From JAGNKE01 sp965230245 (GTDB lineage: Bacteria; Pseudomonadota; Alphaproteobacteria; Micavibrionales; Micavibrionaceae): 64,000 nt of DNA. Where the stretch lies: the NCBI GenBank assembly GCA_965230245.1, contig OZ246000.1, positions 186,001 to 250,000 of the forward strand, in the 5' to 3' direction. The notes below the pieces were generated by a model, which saw nothing but the letters and a program-made list of their open reading frames with translations, was not told where the DNA came from and did no database searches. Positions 8,988 through 17,510 of the stretch are shown one piece after another; the first letter of the stretch is position 1, and the number at the start of each line of letters is the position of its first letter. A program made the translations under genes and the position numbers.

Positions 8988-9922
8988 GCAAATCAAAATC
9001 AGAACTCATTTCAATTATCATTCCTTGTTACAACGAGGAAGAAGTCATACAGATTTGCCATGACTCCGTTTGTAAAGCGCTCGACACAATTAACTATGAT
9101 TTTGAAATCATTTACATTAACGACGGCAGCAAGGATAAAACATACGATATCCTGAAAGACATAAACAAAAGGGATAATCGCGCCCGCATCCTGAACCTCT
9201 CACGGAACTTCGGCAAGGAAGCTGCAATGACGGCCGGCATAGATGCATCGAAAGGTGATGCCATCATCGTACTGGATGCCGACCTGCAGGACCCACCCGA
9301 TCTTATTCCCAAATTGTTGGAAATTTGGAAACAAGAAGGTGCTGACGTCGTCTACGGACAGCGCGACGAGCGTGAGGGTGAAACATGGTTCAAAAAAAGC
9401 ACCGCCAACATGTTCTACCGCATCATAAACTACATTAGCGACGTTGAAATTCCGCGTAACACCGGGGATTTCCGGCTGATGAACCGCCGCTCCGTCGAAG
9501 CCCTGAAAAAACTCAAGGAACACCACCGCTTTATGAAGGGACTTTTTGCTTGGGTCGGCTACAAACAAGTAGCCATGACCTACAACCGTGCGCCCAGAGC
9601 AGCAGGCACAACAAAATGGAACTATTGGAAACTCAGCAACTTCGCGATGGAAGGGATCACAAGCTTTAGTATCGCGCCGCTCAGAATTGCAACATTCTGC
9701 GGTTTCATGATCTCTTTTCTAGCCTTCATTTACGGCGCTTATATCTTCTTGAAAACACTTATGTTTGGGGTAGACATGCCCGGTTATGCATCCCTGATGG
9801 TCATGATCACATTCCTCAGCGGCATACAACTGCTGACCATCGGAATACTGGGTGAGTATATCGGCCGCATATTCGGTGAAACAAAACAGCGCCCGCTTTA
9901 CTTCATCGAAGAAGAGCTGTAG
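8984..9922 (+). CDS. GT2-family glycosyltransferase, GtrB/DPMS-like
   Basis: Cytoplasmic GT-A domain anchored by two C-terminal helices, the architecture of bactoprenyl-phosphate sugar transferases such as GtrB. Motifs seen are SIIIPCYNEEEVI at the start, YINDGSKDKT, LSRNFGKEAAMTAGID, the metal-binding VLDADLQDPPDLIP, and the DPMS-type NTGDFRLMNR and HHRFMKGLFAWVG blocks; helices follow at about 230-255 and 265-290. The expected reaction is transfer of a hexose from a nucleotide sugar to undecaprenyl phosphate, giving the donor flipped by the GtrA-like protein and used by one or more GT-C-like paralogues. ATGA overlap with the upstream gene. Confidence 0.9.
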   Translation: MSKSKSELISIIIPCYNEEEVIQICHDSVCKALDTINYDFEIIYINDGSKDKTYDILKDINKRDNRARILNLSRNFGKEAAMTAGIDASKGDAIIVLDADLQDPPDLIPKLLEIWKQEGADVVYGQRDEREGETWFKKSTANMFYRIINYISDVEIPRNTGDFRLMNRRSVEALKKLKEHHRFMKGLFAWVGYKQVAMTYNRAPRAAGTTKWNYWKLSNFAMEGITSFSIAPLRIATFCGFMISFLAFIYGAYIFLKTLMFGVDMPGYASLMVMITFLSGIQLLTIGILGEYIGRIFGETKQRPLYFIEEEL

Positions 9923-9958
9923 TAGCCCCTTTCATCCGATTTGAAAACCGTTTTTGCG

Positions 9959-9983
9959 CAGTGCAACGCACTGTATTCTTTTA
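9959..9983 (+). terminator. Weak terminator-like hairpin after the glycan cassette
   Basis: CAGTGC-AAC-GCACTG forms a perfect 6-bp stem with a 3-base loop, followed by TATTCTTTTAT. The uridine run is interrupted, so termination would be weak. It sits 37 bases after the GT2 stop, in the 169-base gap before the DHH gene, where I see no other feature. Confidence 0.35.
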
Positions 9984-10091
9984 TCTATCGCAATAAAACG
10001 GTATGATAATAGAATAACCCAAGCGGAAACTTTCTCGCCGCAGTAAATCTGCGTAATAAATTGATTTAATTAAAAATTTTCAGGATTTGCC

Positions 10092-11078
10092 ATGGCTCGT
10101 AGTGCATCACAGCGTAAGAAAAAAGACGATACCCTAATGCCGCAACCCGGTGTGAAATACCGCCTCATCACCCGAAGTGATATGGATGGACTTGTCTGCG
10201 GTATATTGTTGAAATCTCTAGATATTATCGACGATATTACGTTCGCGCACCCCAAAGATATGCAGGACGGCTTAATTGAAGTCACCGAAAACGATATCAC
10301 GACAAACCTTCCCTATAACCCGAATGCGTACCTCTCCTTCGATCACCATGCCAGCGAAGCCATCCGTATTGATGGCAACAAACACAATCACGTTCTGGAT
10401 GATGACGCGCCGTCTGCGGCAAGAGTCGTTTATAATTATTTTGGCGGCCCCGATGGATTTCCCGACATACCGCCAATGATGATGGAGGCCGTGGACAAGG
10501 CAGACTCGGCCGATTTCAACAAAGACGAAATCCTGAACCCCAAAGGCTGGGTTCTCTTGAGCTTTATTATGGACGCCCGCACGGGCCTTGGCCGTTTCAG
10601 GGACTTTAACATCTCGAATTACCAGTTGATGATGAAACTGATCGATTTCTGTAAAGACCACCATGAAATTGACGAAATTCTCCGACTACATGATGTAAAG
10701 GAACGCGTAGAAGTTTACTTCGACCAACAAAAAAAATGTAGCGAACAAATCCAACGCTGCACAAAAGTTCATGACAACCTTGCCGTCCTTGATCTCAGGG
10801 AAGAAGAAACGATCTGGGCAGGCAACCGTTTTGTCATCTACGCTCTTTTTCCGCAATGTAATATCTCGCTGCACGCGCTCTGGGGGAAAAACAAACAGAA
10901 CACGGTCTTTGCCGTGGGAAAATCAATTCTCAACCGCACCAGCAAGACAAACATCGGAAAATTGATGCTCGAATACGGTGGCGGCGGTCATACGGCCGCA
11001 GGCACATGCCAGATTGATAATCTGAAAGCCAATGAAACACTCAAAGAGCTCATTGAAAGGATCACAAAAGACGGTTAA
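10092..11078 (+). CDS. DHH/DHHA1-family phosphoesterase (exopolyphosphatase-like)
   Basis: Predicted cytoplasmic metal-dependent phosphoesterase. The DHH domain shows RSDMDGLVCG (motif I), an acidic VTENDI-type motif, and SFDHHASE as the name-giving DHH; a further metal-site acidic segment is EAVDKADSAD. The C-terminal DHHA1 domain ends with GGGGHTAAGTCQ, the substrate-binding glycine motif. Family members act on oligoribonucleotides, pAp, c-di-AMP or short polyphosphate; sequence alone does not decide which. The N-terminal 15 residues are very basic (RKKKD). AGGA lies about 9 bases before the ATG. It heads a same-strand run with the PaaK-like, photolyase and LD-carboxypeptidase genes. Confidence 0.85.
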   Translation: MARSASQRKKKDDTLMPQPGVKYRLITRSDMDGLVCGILLKSLDIIDDITFAHPKDMQDGLIEVTENDITTNLPYNPNAYLSFDHHASEAIRIDGNKHNHVLDDDAPSAARVVYNYFGGPDGFPDIPPMMMEAVDKADSADFNKDEILNPKGWVLLSFIMDARTGLGRFRDFNISNYQLMMKLIDFCKDHHEIDEILRLHDVKERVEVYFDQQKKCSEQIQRCTKVHDNLAVLDLREEETIWAGNRFVIYALFPQCNISLHALWGKNKQNTVFAVGKSILNRTSKTNIGKLMLEYGGGGHTAAGTCQIDNLKANETLKELIERITKDG

Positions 11079-11091
11079 TCTGGTGCTGTAA

Positions 11092-11118
11092 TTACTCTTC
11101 GATATTTTTAAAGAGTAA
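11092..11118 (+). promoter_or_regulatory. Inverted repeat between DHH and PaaK-like genes
   Basis: TTACTCTT (11092-11099) and AAGAGTAA (11111-11118) are perfect complements around an 11-base A/T-rich loop. No uridine run follows, so it looks more like a processing or stability hairpin or an operator than a terminator. No function can be assigned. Confidence 0.3.
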
Positions 11119-11141
11119 CAACCCTCACCGGATACTTTCAA

Positions 11142-12545
11142 ATGAAGTTATTGCGTAAAATTCTCGGGCACAATGTAATTCTCAAACCGTTGCATACCTC
11201 GAAAGCGTCGCGCCGTGAGCAAATCACACAAGTGATTAGCCACGCCAATCGCACCACCCCCTTTTATAAGGGAAAATACGATTATTTCCTGAGCACCACC
11301 CGTAGCCTCTCCGATGAAGAATTCTTTTATGCGTTCAGCAATTTACCCATCGCCACCAAACAAGATTTAAGAGAGCACAATGAAGAATTCATGTCCGACC
11401 ACCTGAAGGACAAGGTCGACCTTCTGGCAGGCGGAAAAGTACCGGGCCTTACAAAGTTTCTGAAACATGCCCTGATCAAACGTGACTTCTACACCGCCCT
11501 TTCGACAGGCGGCTCATCCGGCATCCCCACATTCCGCTGGGTCGATTATCAGGATTCAAACGTCTTCGCACAATCTTTCCTGCACTCCTTCAAACTGAAC
11601 GGCTGGAAAACAGGCGAGAACTTTGTTGTCTATTACCCTTTAAAGTCTTACTTCACCGGTGCGTATGCGGATAATGAAAAAGCCCTGCGGCATTTATTCG
11701 GCTTCACCATGGTCCCGTTCGAAGAAGTCTCAAAAGACTCCGTCATTGAATTGCTGGATACATTGCGCGCAAGGAAAGCAACGCTACTCGTGATCTTCCC
11801 ATGCGTTTTACAACGCGTAGCCGAAATTATGGTCGAAGAACATATTCCGCCTTTTGAAAACCTGCCTTACATAAATGTCAGCGGCGAATACTTCCTAGAC
11901 TGCAGCAAAAGATTTATTAACCAGATGTTCCCGGATAGCGATATACAAGCCACATACGGCGCAGTCGAGTTCGGAGAAATCGCGCATCAAAGCACATTAT
12001 CAGCTCAGGACTATGATGTCTTTTCGGATTACGTCTATCTGGAACAAGGTCCGAATAACTCAATGCTGGTGACTGCCCTAAAACAAAAGGCATTCCCACT
12101 CATTCGCTACCAGATTGAGGATATGGGGCGCGTTGAAACAAACGCACACGGCTACCAGACCATCAAACAACTCGAAGGCAAAAACACCGACTTTCTTGTC
12201 GGTGCCGACGGCTATCTCTATTACGCCTCCTTCTTCAACTCCTTGATCAACGAAATCAATCTCGCCTTTGACTATCCTGTCATACACTTTATGCTGCGTC
12301 ATCAAGATGAAGAAGACAGCAAAATCATGGAATTGAATTTCGTACTCATTGATAACGCCAAGGCAGAACTCGTGGAACAAGCCGCATTGGAAACACTCGG
12401 GAAATTCTTTTCCAATTATCAGGAAATAAAAGTGAATTTCCGCGATCATTTCGAACACGACTACACACGCAAATTCAAAATTATCGGAGAAGGTGACGGA
12501 CTTGCAGAAGTCGTTGGCGGCTATTACCAAAGACAGGCATCATGA
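11142..12545 (+). CDS. PaaK/CapK-like adenylate-forming enzyme
   Basis: Member of the ANL superfamily resembling phenylacetate-CoA ligase and the CapK-type coenzyme F390 synthetase-like proteins. Supporting motifs are the N-terminal helical block ending in HANRTTPFYKGKYD, the phosphate-binding loop STGGSSGIPT, the YGAVEFGEIAHQ region (YGxTE type), and PLIRYQIEDMGR, the usual PLIRYRTGD-like adenylate motif. Length (467) is normal. The CapK-like group is often found with surface polysaccharide or natural-product genes; the carboxylate substrate here is unknown. The TGA stop overlaps the photolyase start as ATGA, so the two are probably cotranslated. Confidence 0.75.
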   Translation: MKLLRKILGHNVILKPLHTSKASRREQITQVISHANRTTPFYKGKYDYFLSTTRSLSDEEFFYAFSNLPIATKQDLREHNEEFMSDHLKDKVDLLAGGKVPGLTKFLKHALIKRDFYTALSTGGSSGIPTFRWVDYQDSNVFAQSFLHSFKLNGWKTGENFVVYYPLKSYFTGAYADNEKALRHLFGFTMVPFEEVSKDSVIELLDTLRARKATLLVIFPCVLQRVAEIMVEEHIPPFENLPYINVSGEYFLDCSKRFINQMFPDSDIQATYGAVEFGEIAHQSTLSAQDYDVFSDYVYLEQGPNNSMLVTALKQKAFPLIRYQIEDMGRVETNAHGYQTIKQLEGKNTDFLVGADGYLYYASFFNSLINEINLAFDYPVIHFMLRHQDEEDSKIMELNFVLIDNAKAELVEQAALETLGKFFSNYQEIKVNFRDHFEHDYTRKFKIIGEGDGLAEVVGGYYQRQAS

Positions 12546-13969
12546 CAAAAACACCCACGGCAATCATTTGGTTCAGACAGGATTTACGGCTGAAGGACAA
12601 TCCCGCATTTTATCACGCGGCGACGAACGGCTACAGTATCCTCCCCGTCTATATTCTGGATGATGAGAACGCCGGCGAATGGAAAATGGGCGGAGCCAGC
12701 CGTTGGTGGCTTCATGAAAGCCTAAATGCGCTAAATGAATCTCTGTCCTCAAAATTACGTGTGTACAAGGGAAAAGCCGATGATTTAATCCCCAAACTCG
12801 TCAAAGACTTGCAGGCCGATGCTGTTTTCTGGAACCGCTGCTATGAGCCATGGCGCGTCGAACGAGACAAAAAAATCAAGGAAAACCTCAAAGATAGTGG
12901 CATAGAAACCGAAAGCTTCAACGCCTCCCTAATCTGGGAACCCTGGACGGTAAAAAAAGATGACGGTACGCCTTATCGCGTTTTTACGCCCTTCTACCGC
13001 AAAGGATGCCTGAAGCTCGAAGAGCCGCCCAAAGCACAAGACATCCCCAAAGACTTTACGCTGGCACAGGAAGCCAACGATACGGATCTCAATGACCTCG
13101 ACCTCCTGCCGAAAATCAAATGGTACACCGAAATGGCCGAAGTCTGGCAGCCCGGTGAAGACGGCGCACAAAAACGCTTTAAACAATTTATGAAAGACGG
13201 ACTCAAAGGCTATAAGGAAGACCGAAACCGTCCTGATCTGGAAAATGTCTCCCGCCTTTCGCCGCATCTGCATTTCGGCGAAATCTCACCGCTTGATGTC
13301 TGGCACGAAGTTCGCGCTTACGGATTTTCAAAAGGACTAGAAAAAGACACCGACCACTTCTGCAGCGAGTTAGGCTGGCGTGAATTCTCATTTTCGTTGC
13401 TGTATTACAATGATGACCTGCCCCGTAAACCGATACAGGAAAAATTCGGAAATTTCCCGTGGGTTAAGGATGAAGACGCACTGGAACGCTGGCAAAAGGG
13501 ACAAACAGGAATCCCGATCGTTGATGCGGGCATGCGCCAGCTCTGGCGTACGGGGTGGATGCATAACCGCGTACGCATGATTGTGGCTTCCCTGCTAATA
13601 AAGAACATGCTGATCTACTGGCATGAAGGCGAAGAATGGTTCTGGGATTGTCTCGTGGATGCCGACCTCGCTAACAACGCGGCCAGCTGGCAATGGGTCG
13701 CAGGATGCGGAGCGGATGCTGCACCATACTTTCGAATATTCAACCCTGTCCTACAGGGTAAGAAGTTTGACCCTGATGGCACATACGTGCGCGAGTTCGT
13801 ACCCGAACTGAAAGACCTCCCTACAGATAAAATCCACACACCTTGGGAAATATCGAAAGACGTTCTCGAAAAAGCAGGCATCACTTTGGGCAAAGACTAC
13901 CCCCACCCGATCGTGGATTTGAAGAAATCCCGCGAAAAAGCTTTGGAAGCTTACGAAGAAATAAAGTAA
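12542..13969 (+). CDS. phrB: Deoxyribodipyrimidine photolyase / cryptochrome family
   Basis: Blue-light flavoenzyme that splits cyclobutane pyrimidine dimers. The antenna domain starts with IIWFRQDLRLKDNPAF; the FAD domain contains SRLSPHLHFGEISP, LGWREFSFSLLYY, GIPIVDAGMRQLW, the signature WMHNRVRMIVASLLIKN, and DADLANNAASWQWVAGCGADAAPYFRIFNP, with tryptophans in the places expected for the electron-transfer chain. Length (475) is typical of a class I enzyme, so repair activity is more likely than a signalling cryptochrome. It is translationally coupled to the PaaK-like gene and precedes the LD-carboxypeptidase by 9 bases. Confidence 0.93.
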   Translation: MTKTPTAIIWFRQDLRLKDNPAFYHAATNGYSILPVYILDDENAGEWKMGGASRWWLHESLNALNESLSSKLRVYKGKADDLIPKLVKDLQADAVFWNRCYEPWRVERDKKIKENLKDSGIETESFNASLIWEPWTVKKDDGTPYRVFTPFYRKGCLKLEEPPKAQDIPKDFTLAQEANDTDLNDLDLLPKIKWYTEMAEVWQPGEDGAQKRFKQFMKDGLKGYKEDRNRPDLENVSRLSPHLHFGEISPLDVWHEVRAYGFSKGLEKDTDHFCSELGWREFSFSLLYYNDDLPRKPIQEKFGNFPWVKDEDALERWQKGQTGIPIVDAGMRQLWRTGWMHNRVRMIVASLLIKNMLIYWHEGEEWFWDCLVDADLANNAASWQWVAGCGADAAPYFRIFNPVLQGKKFDPDGTYVREFVPELKDLPTDKIHTPWEISKDVLEKAGITLGKDYPHPIVDLKKSREKALEAYEEIK

Positions 13970-13978
13970 ATACTTTTT

Positions 13979-14896
13979 ATGAATGACGTATTACAGCCCC
14001 CATCCTTAAAGCCCGGCGACACAATCGGCGTTTTTGCGCCCTCCAGCTACGTCGAAAAAGAAGACATCAAGAAATCCGTAAAGCTGCTGGAGCAGAAAGG
14101 CTATAAGGTATTCGTCCATCCGCAAACATACGAACGTCTGAACCAGTCTGCAGGAGACCACTTACAGAAATCCCTCGCTTTTCAGGGGCTCTGGCAACGC
14201 GATGACATAAAAGCCATCTGGGCGGCCGGCGGCGGAAACCGCTCGATGTATCTGCTGGATATGATCAATTTTGAGAAACTGCAAAACAAACCGAAAATCT
14301 TCATCGGCTTCAGTGACGTGACAGCATTGCTAAACGCAGTATATGCACATACGAAATGCATCACCTTCCATGGACCCGTTTTTAAAAACGTCCACAAATG
14401 CCACGAAATTGATCATCTCTTGAACATCCTGAGCGGAAAAGGCGACGCGTCCTACCCCTACAACGAAGCACTTGTCATCAGGCATGGTAAGGCCGAAGGG
14501 CGTTTGGTCGGCGGAAATTTGAGCATCTTTCAGTATCTCCCCTCAACACTTCCTGCTGACTATTGGAAAGACTCAATTCTCTTCCTTGAGGATTGCCACG
14601 AAGAGCTAAGCCGCATCGACCGTATGCTCCTGCACCTCAAACGCTCAGGAATACTGGCAAATGTCAAAGCGCTTCTTTTGGGCGAATTCACGGACATGCC
14701 GGAATCCCAGCGCCCGTTCGGTTTCAAATTCGAGGAAATCGTCTCCGAGATCACCGAGGGGTTCGATATGCCTGTGGTCATGAATTTGCCCTTCGGACAC
14801 GGCAAAACATTTTACAGCTTCCCCATAGGCGGCACAGCAGAAGTGAACACGGAGGAATTCATCCTCAAGCTTAAAGAGCCTGCCACCACAATTTAA
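13979..14896 (+). CDS. ldcA: LD-carboxypeptidase (peptidase S66, LdcA/MccF family)
   Basis: Serine peptidase family S66, which removes the terminal D-Ala from murein tetrapeptides during peptidoglycan recycling; some members (MccF) act on microcin C. The sequence shows PPSLKPGDTIGVFAPSS at the start, AAGGGNRSMYLLDMINF, the nucleophile in GFSDVTALL, the catalytic-Glu region FLEDCHEE and the His motif PFGHGK near the end. No signal peptide is seen, so it is cytoplasmic as expected. Length (305) is normal. It follows photolyase by 9 bases and may end the operon. Confidence 0.88.
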   Translation: MNDVLQPPSLKPGDTIGVFAPSSYVEKEDIKKSVKLLEQKGYKVFVHPQTYERLNQSAGDHLQKSLAFQGLWQRDDIKAIWAAGGGNRSMYLLDMINFEKLQNKPKIFIGFSDVTALLNAVYAHTKCITFHGPVFKNVHKCHEIDHLLNILSGKGDASYPYNEALVIRHGKAEGRLVGGNLSIFQYLPSTLPADYWKDSILFLEDCHEELSRIDRMLLHLKRSGILANVKALLLGEFTDMPESQRPFGFKFEEIVSEITEGFDMPVVMNLPFGHGKTFYSFPIGGTAEVNTEEFILKLKEPATTI

Positions 14897-14981
14897 TACG
14901 CCTTTTATTGCGCTTGTGATTGAGCCTCATTCTTAAATAAAGAACTGCTAATATTTTTATTTGACGTAACTATATGTAAAT

Positions 14982-15734
14982 ATGATACAATCCGCTTACA
15001 GCACAATCGAGTATGAAAACTGTATGAGTTTTGAGTTCTATTGCTATGAAACTGCGAGTGGGGAAGGTTTCGAAGCAAAAGGTGTGGGACTTGGGTATTA
15101 TTTTGATAGCCAAACTGCGACTTTAGATATTAAGCACCTTGCTTTTAATCGGCCACTACTTCTCATCGATTTGGGAAAACTATTTCCCAGAAATCCATCG
15201 CGTCTGGCTTCTTTTATAGAGAAAACGTCACAAATTTATTCGTTGGTCTACAGTAATTATCAGACAACAAACCTATGCGATACCGTTGATATCAAAAAAC
15301 TGGTTCCTATACTCCAGCATATAACCGAGATGGCGGAACTGGCGCATGAAATTGATATGATTAACCACAAACACTTCTGTGAAAAAGTGGCAAAGTTGCA
15401 CACAATTAAGACTTTTAAATTGGGAATGCGCAAGGAATATGGCGAAGATGACAGCTTCTATTGCCACGGTGAAATCGTCACCAGCAATAACAACAAAATT
15501 TCAGCCTATGCCGGAACAACACACAAAACACTGGCAAGATTGTCGGATAAGATCGCAAAAGACCTGATTCCGGTCGAAGTCACGGACCATATCAACCAAT
15601 CAGCCCAATCTTTACTGGCTTTATCGGTCAAATTGACCACAATTGCGCATCTTTTGGACGATAATTTCGACCCGAGTGACAATCTTCTTTTTGGAGCGGA
15701 AACCTATCATATATCGGGAAACACGCAGAATTAA
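14982..15734 (+). CDS. Protein of unknown function, 250 residues
   Basis: I recognise no family. The product has no signal peptide or membrane helix. It has a Cys/Tyr/Phe-rich N-terminal third (SFEFYCYETASGEG), a central helical stretch (LVPILQHITEMAELAHEIDMINHKHF), a histidine-rich middle and a C-terminal helical part ending in an Asp-rich segment. The gene is more A+T-rich than its upstream neighbours and is preceded by an A+T-rich 85-base gap that could hold its own promoter. The candidate promoter and terminator further downstream (15799-15905) probably belong to a separate transcript. Confidence 0.65.
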   Translation: MIQSAYSTIEYENCMSFEFYCYETASGEGFEAKGVGLGYYFDSQTATLDIKHLAFNRPLLLIDLGKLFPRNPSRLASFIEKTSQIYSLVYSNYQTTNLCDTVDIKKLVPILQHITEMAELAHEIDMINHKHFCEKVAKLHTIKTFKLGMRKEYGEDDSFYCHGEIVTSNNNKISAYAGTTHKTLARLSDKIAKDLIPVEVTDHINQSAQSLLALSVKLTTIAHLLDDNFDPSDNLLFGAETYHISGNTQN

Positions 15735-15798
15735 AACCCCAAAAATACATAAAAACATAAATATTATGTAAATTTTTACTGATATCAGCGTAGTTATG

Positions 15799-15827
15799 TT
15801 GAAATTTTCCGAAATTTTTGATACCAT
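15799..15827 (+). promoter_or_regulatory. Candidate sigma70-type promoter
   Basis: TTGAAA (15799-15804) and TACCAT (15822-15827) are separated by exactly 17 bases. Transcription would start near 15834 and run into the strong hairpin-T terminator ending near 15905, or read on into carD. Confidence 0.45.
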
Positions 15828-15833
15828 GCACTC

Positions 15834-15905
15834 ACATTACCGCGAAGACGGACACAGTTTTTAAGCTCAAAAGCAACCGTTTAAGAGAGCTTGGTTGCTT
15901 TTTTT
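15834..15905 (+). ncRNA. Candidate short structured RNA / carD leader with interleaved stems
   Basis: A transcript of about 70 bases is bracketed by the promoter at 15799 and a terminator. Two perfect complementary pairs interleave: AAGCTC (15863-15868) with GAGCTT (15887-15892), and AAGCAACC (15871-15878) with GGTTGCTT (15893-15900). They could form an H-type pseudoknot or act as alternatives, as in attenuation. No known Rfam family is recognised. It could be a small RNA or a terminated leader controlling carD, which starts about 60 bases downstream. Confidence 0.35.
15871..15905 (+). terminator. Rho-independent terminator upstream of carD
   Basis: AAGCAACC and GGTTGCTT form an 8-bp perfect stem with a 14-base loop, followed directly by seven T residues. 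Confidence 0.75.
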
Positions 15906-15966
15906 ATTTTCTGTCTACACGTCTCTGCAGTAATTTTTTTAACCGTTAGAAAAAGGTGAAATACAT

Positions 15967-16509
15967 ATGGCTGGAAACGATAACAACGTATTCAAAGCAG
16001 GTGATAAAGTAGTATACCCCGCTCATGGCGTAGGCCAGATTGAGGGTATCGAAAAACAAACGATAGCGGGTATGGACGTTAAGCTTTACGTCGTTGACTT
16101 CGAAAAAGATCGTATGCGCCTCAAGATTCCAGTAGCGAAGGCTGAAAGCTCCGGCCTGCGAAAGCTGAGTTCGACTGATCGTCTTGATGACGCACTGAAA
16201 ACACTTAAAGGTCGCTCCCGCGTTCGTCGCACAATGTGGAGCCGCCGTGCACAAGAATATGAAATGAAAATCAATTCAGGTGATCCTGTCTCTATTGCTG
16301 AAGTTCTTCGTGACCTGAAGCGTAGCAACGACGATACGGAACAATCCTACAGTGAACGTCAGATTTACCAATCTGCACTTGAGCGACTAGCACGTGAGGT
16401 CGCCGCTGTTGATAAAATTACAGAGCTGAAAGCGACTGAAAAGCTTGAGAAGATTATGGGCAAAAAAGTCTCTGCTGCTAAAATCACAGAAGAGAAAAGA
16501 GCCGCTTAA
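15967..16509 (+). CDS. carD: CarD/CdnL-family transcription factor
   Basis: RNA-polymerase-binding regulator that stabilises open complexes, notably at rRNA promoters. The N-terminal RNAP-interaction Tudor-like domain is typical (FKAGDKVVYPAHGVGQI, then MRLKIPVAKAESSGLRKL), followed by a helical DNA-binding C-terminal domain with the conserved tryptophan region RRTMWSRRAQEYEMKINSGD. Length (180) matches alphaproteobacterial CdnL. It is monocistronic: a terminator and candidate RNA precede it and a strong terminator follows. A GAAAAAGGTGAA ribosome site precedes the ATG. Confidence 0.94.
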   Translation: MAGNDNNVFKAGDKVVYPAHGVGQIEGIEKQTIAGMDVKLYVVDFEKDRMRLKIPVAKAESSGLRKLSSTDRLDDALKTLKGRSRVRRTMWSRRAQEYEMKINSGDPVSIAEVLRDLKRSNDDTEQSYSERQIYQSALERLAREVAAVDKITELKATEKLEKIMGKKVSAAKITEEKRAA

Positions 16510-16539
16510 TTCGAAAGCTCTAAAAAATTACTTATAACT

Positions 16540-16583
16540 ATCGGGCGCCAAAGGATAATTCTTTATCGGCGCCCGATTTTTTT
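16540..16583 (+). terminator. Rho-independent terminator of carD
   Basis: ATCGGGCGCC (16540-16549) pairs perfectly with GGCGCCCGAT (16568-16577), with an A/T-rich 18-base loop and a T run from 16577 to 16583. Confidence 0.9.
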
Positions 16584-16684
16584 GTATCATAGAGACAGTA
16601 GGCATTCGCCTATCCCGCCTTTTTATTTATCAACACTTTCACTTGTGTAAAATCGTGCAGACACGCATTGCTCATCAGAATTGT

Positions 16685-17491
16685 ATGCCTGATAAACGCT
16701 TCATGAATCTCGGAGCGCCAAATCGCATCTGGGCCATCTCGGCCGTTCACGGTGAGGTTGAGCGTCTGATGTCACTGCATGATGATTTATACCCGCACAT
16801 CGAACCGGGCGATCGCATTGTCTATACCGGTAACTATCTTGGCTACAGCACAAACGCAGCCAAAGTTATCGACGAACTGCTGTCCTTCCGTCGTATGGTT
16901 CTTGCAAAACGCGGCATGATCCCGAGCGATCTGGTCTATCTTCGCGGCTCACAGGAAGAAATGCTGCAAAAAGCACTACAGCTGCAATTCGCCCCCGACC
17001 CGTCCAATGTCCTGCTCTGGATGCTCGGAAACGGTCTAGCCAACACACTCTACTCATACGGCCTGTCACCGCACGACGGTATTGATTATTGCCGTCAGGG
17101 AGTATACGGACTAACCAAATGGACTAACCAAATACGTCAGGCCATTAAGAGCAGACCTGGTCACGATATATTCAACACTCAGCTTGTGCGCGCAGCACAC
17201 ACTAAAGAAGACCGCGACTGCCCTATCCTCTTTGTAAATGCCGGCATCAAGCATGATCGCCCGATACAGGAACAGGGAGACAGCTTTTGGTGGGCACATA
17301 AAGAATTCGATAGCATCATCGAACCGTATAGGCCATTTTCCAAAATTGTTCGTGGCTATGATCCCGACCATAAGGGTCTGCACTTTAACGGCATCACGGC
17401 AACGATCGACGGCGGCTGCGGCTTCGGTGGCTCGCTGATCTGCACGGCATTCACAGACAGCGGCGACGTTCTCGACACTGCAGAATTCTAG
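16685..17491 (+). CDS. Metallophosphoesterase (PPP-like) fold protein with eroded metal-site motifs
   Basis: The layout matches bacterial PPP-type serine/threonine or Ap4A phosphatases, but the catalytic motifs are altered. RIWAISAVHGEVERL stands where GDIHG is expected (metal-binding Asp lost, His kept). GDRIVYTGNYLGYS stands for GDxVDRG (second Asp and Arg lost), and VYLRGSQEEML stands for LRGNHE (Asn and His replaced). FVNAGIKHDRPI resembles the late NAG/H motif, and VRGYDPDHKGLH the final GHT/H segment. Hence it is probably catalytically weak or inactive, perhaps a binding protein. I use the ATG at 16685; a TTG at 16643 and ATG at 16703 are alternatives. It follows the carD terminator and is convergent with the M48 gene. 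Confidence 0.7.
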   Translation: MPDKRFMNLGAPNRIWAISAVHGEVERLMSLHDDLYPHIEPGDRIVYTGNYLGYSTNAAKVIDELLSFRRMVLAKRGMIPSDLVYLRGSQEEMLQKALQLQFAPDPSNVLLWMLGNGLANTLYSYGLSPHDGIDYCRQGVYGLTKWTNQIRQAIKSRPGHDIFNTQLVRAAHTKEDRDCPILFVNAGIKHDRPIQEQGDSFWWAHKEFDSIIEPYRPFSKIVRGYDPDHKGLHFNGITATIDGGCGFGGSLICTAFTDSGDVLDTAEF

Positions 17492-17510
17492 AAAATCTCA
17501 AAAAAAATTG

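Noticed and set aside
10272..10664. 130-residue minus-strand frame opposite the DHH gene
   Set aside because: Shadow frame rich in Val/Ile/Phe with no motif, inside a well-supported gene.
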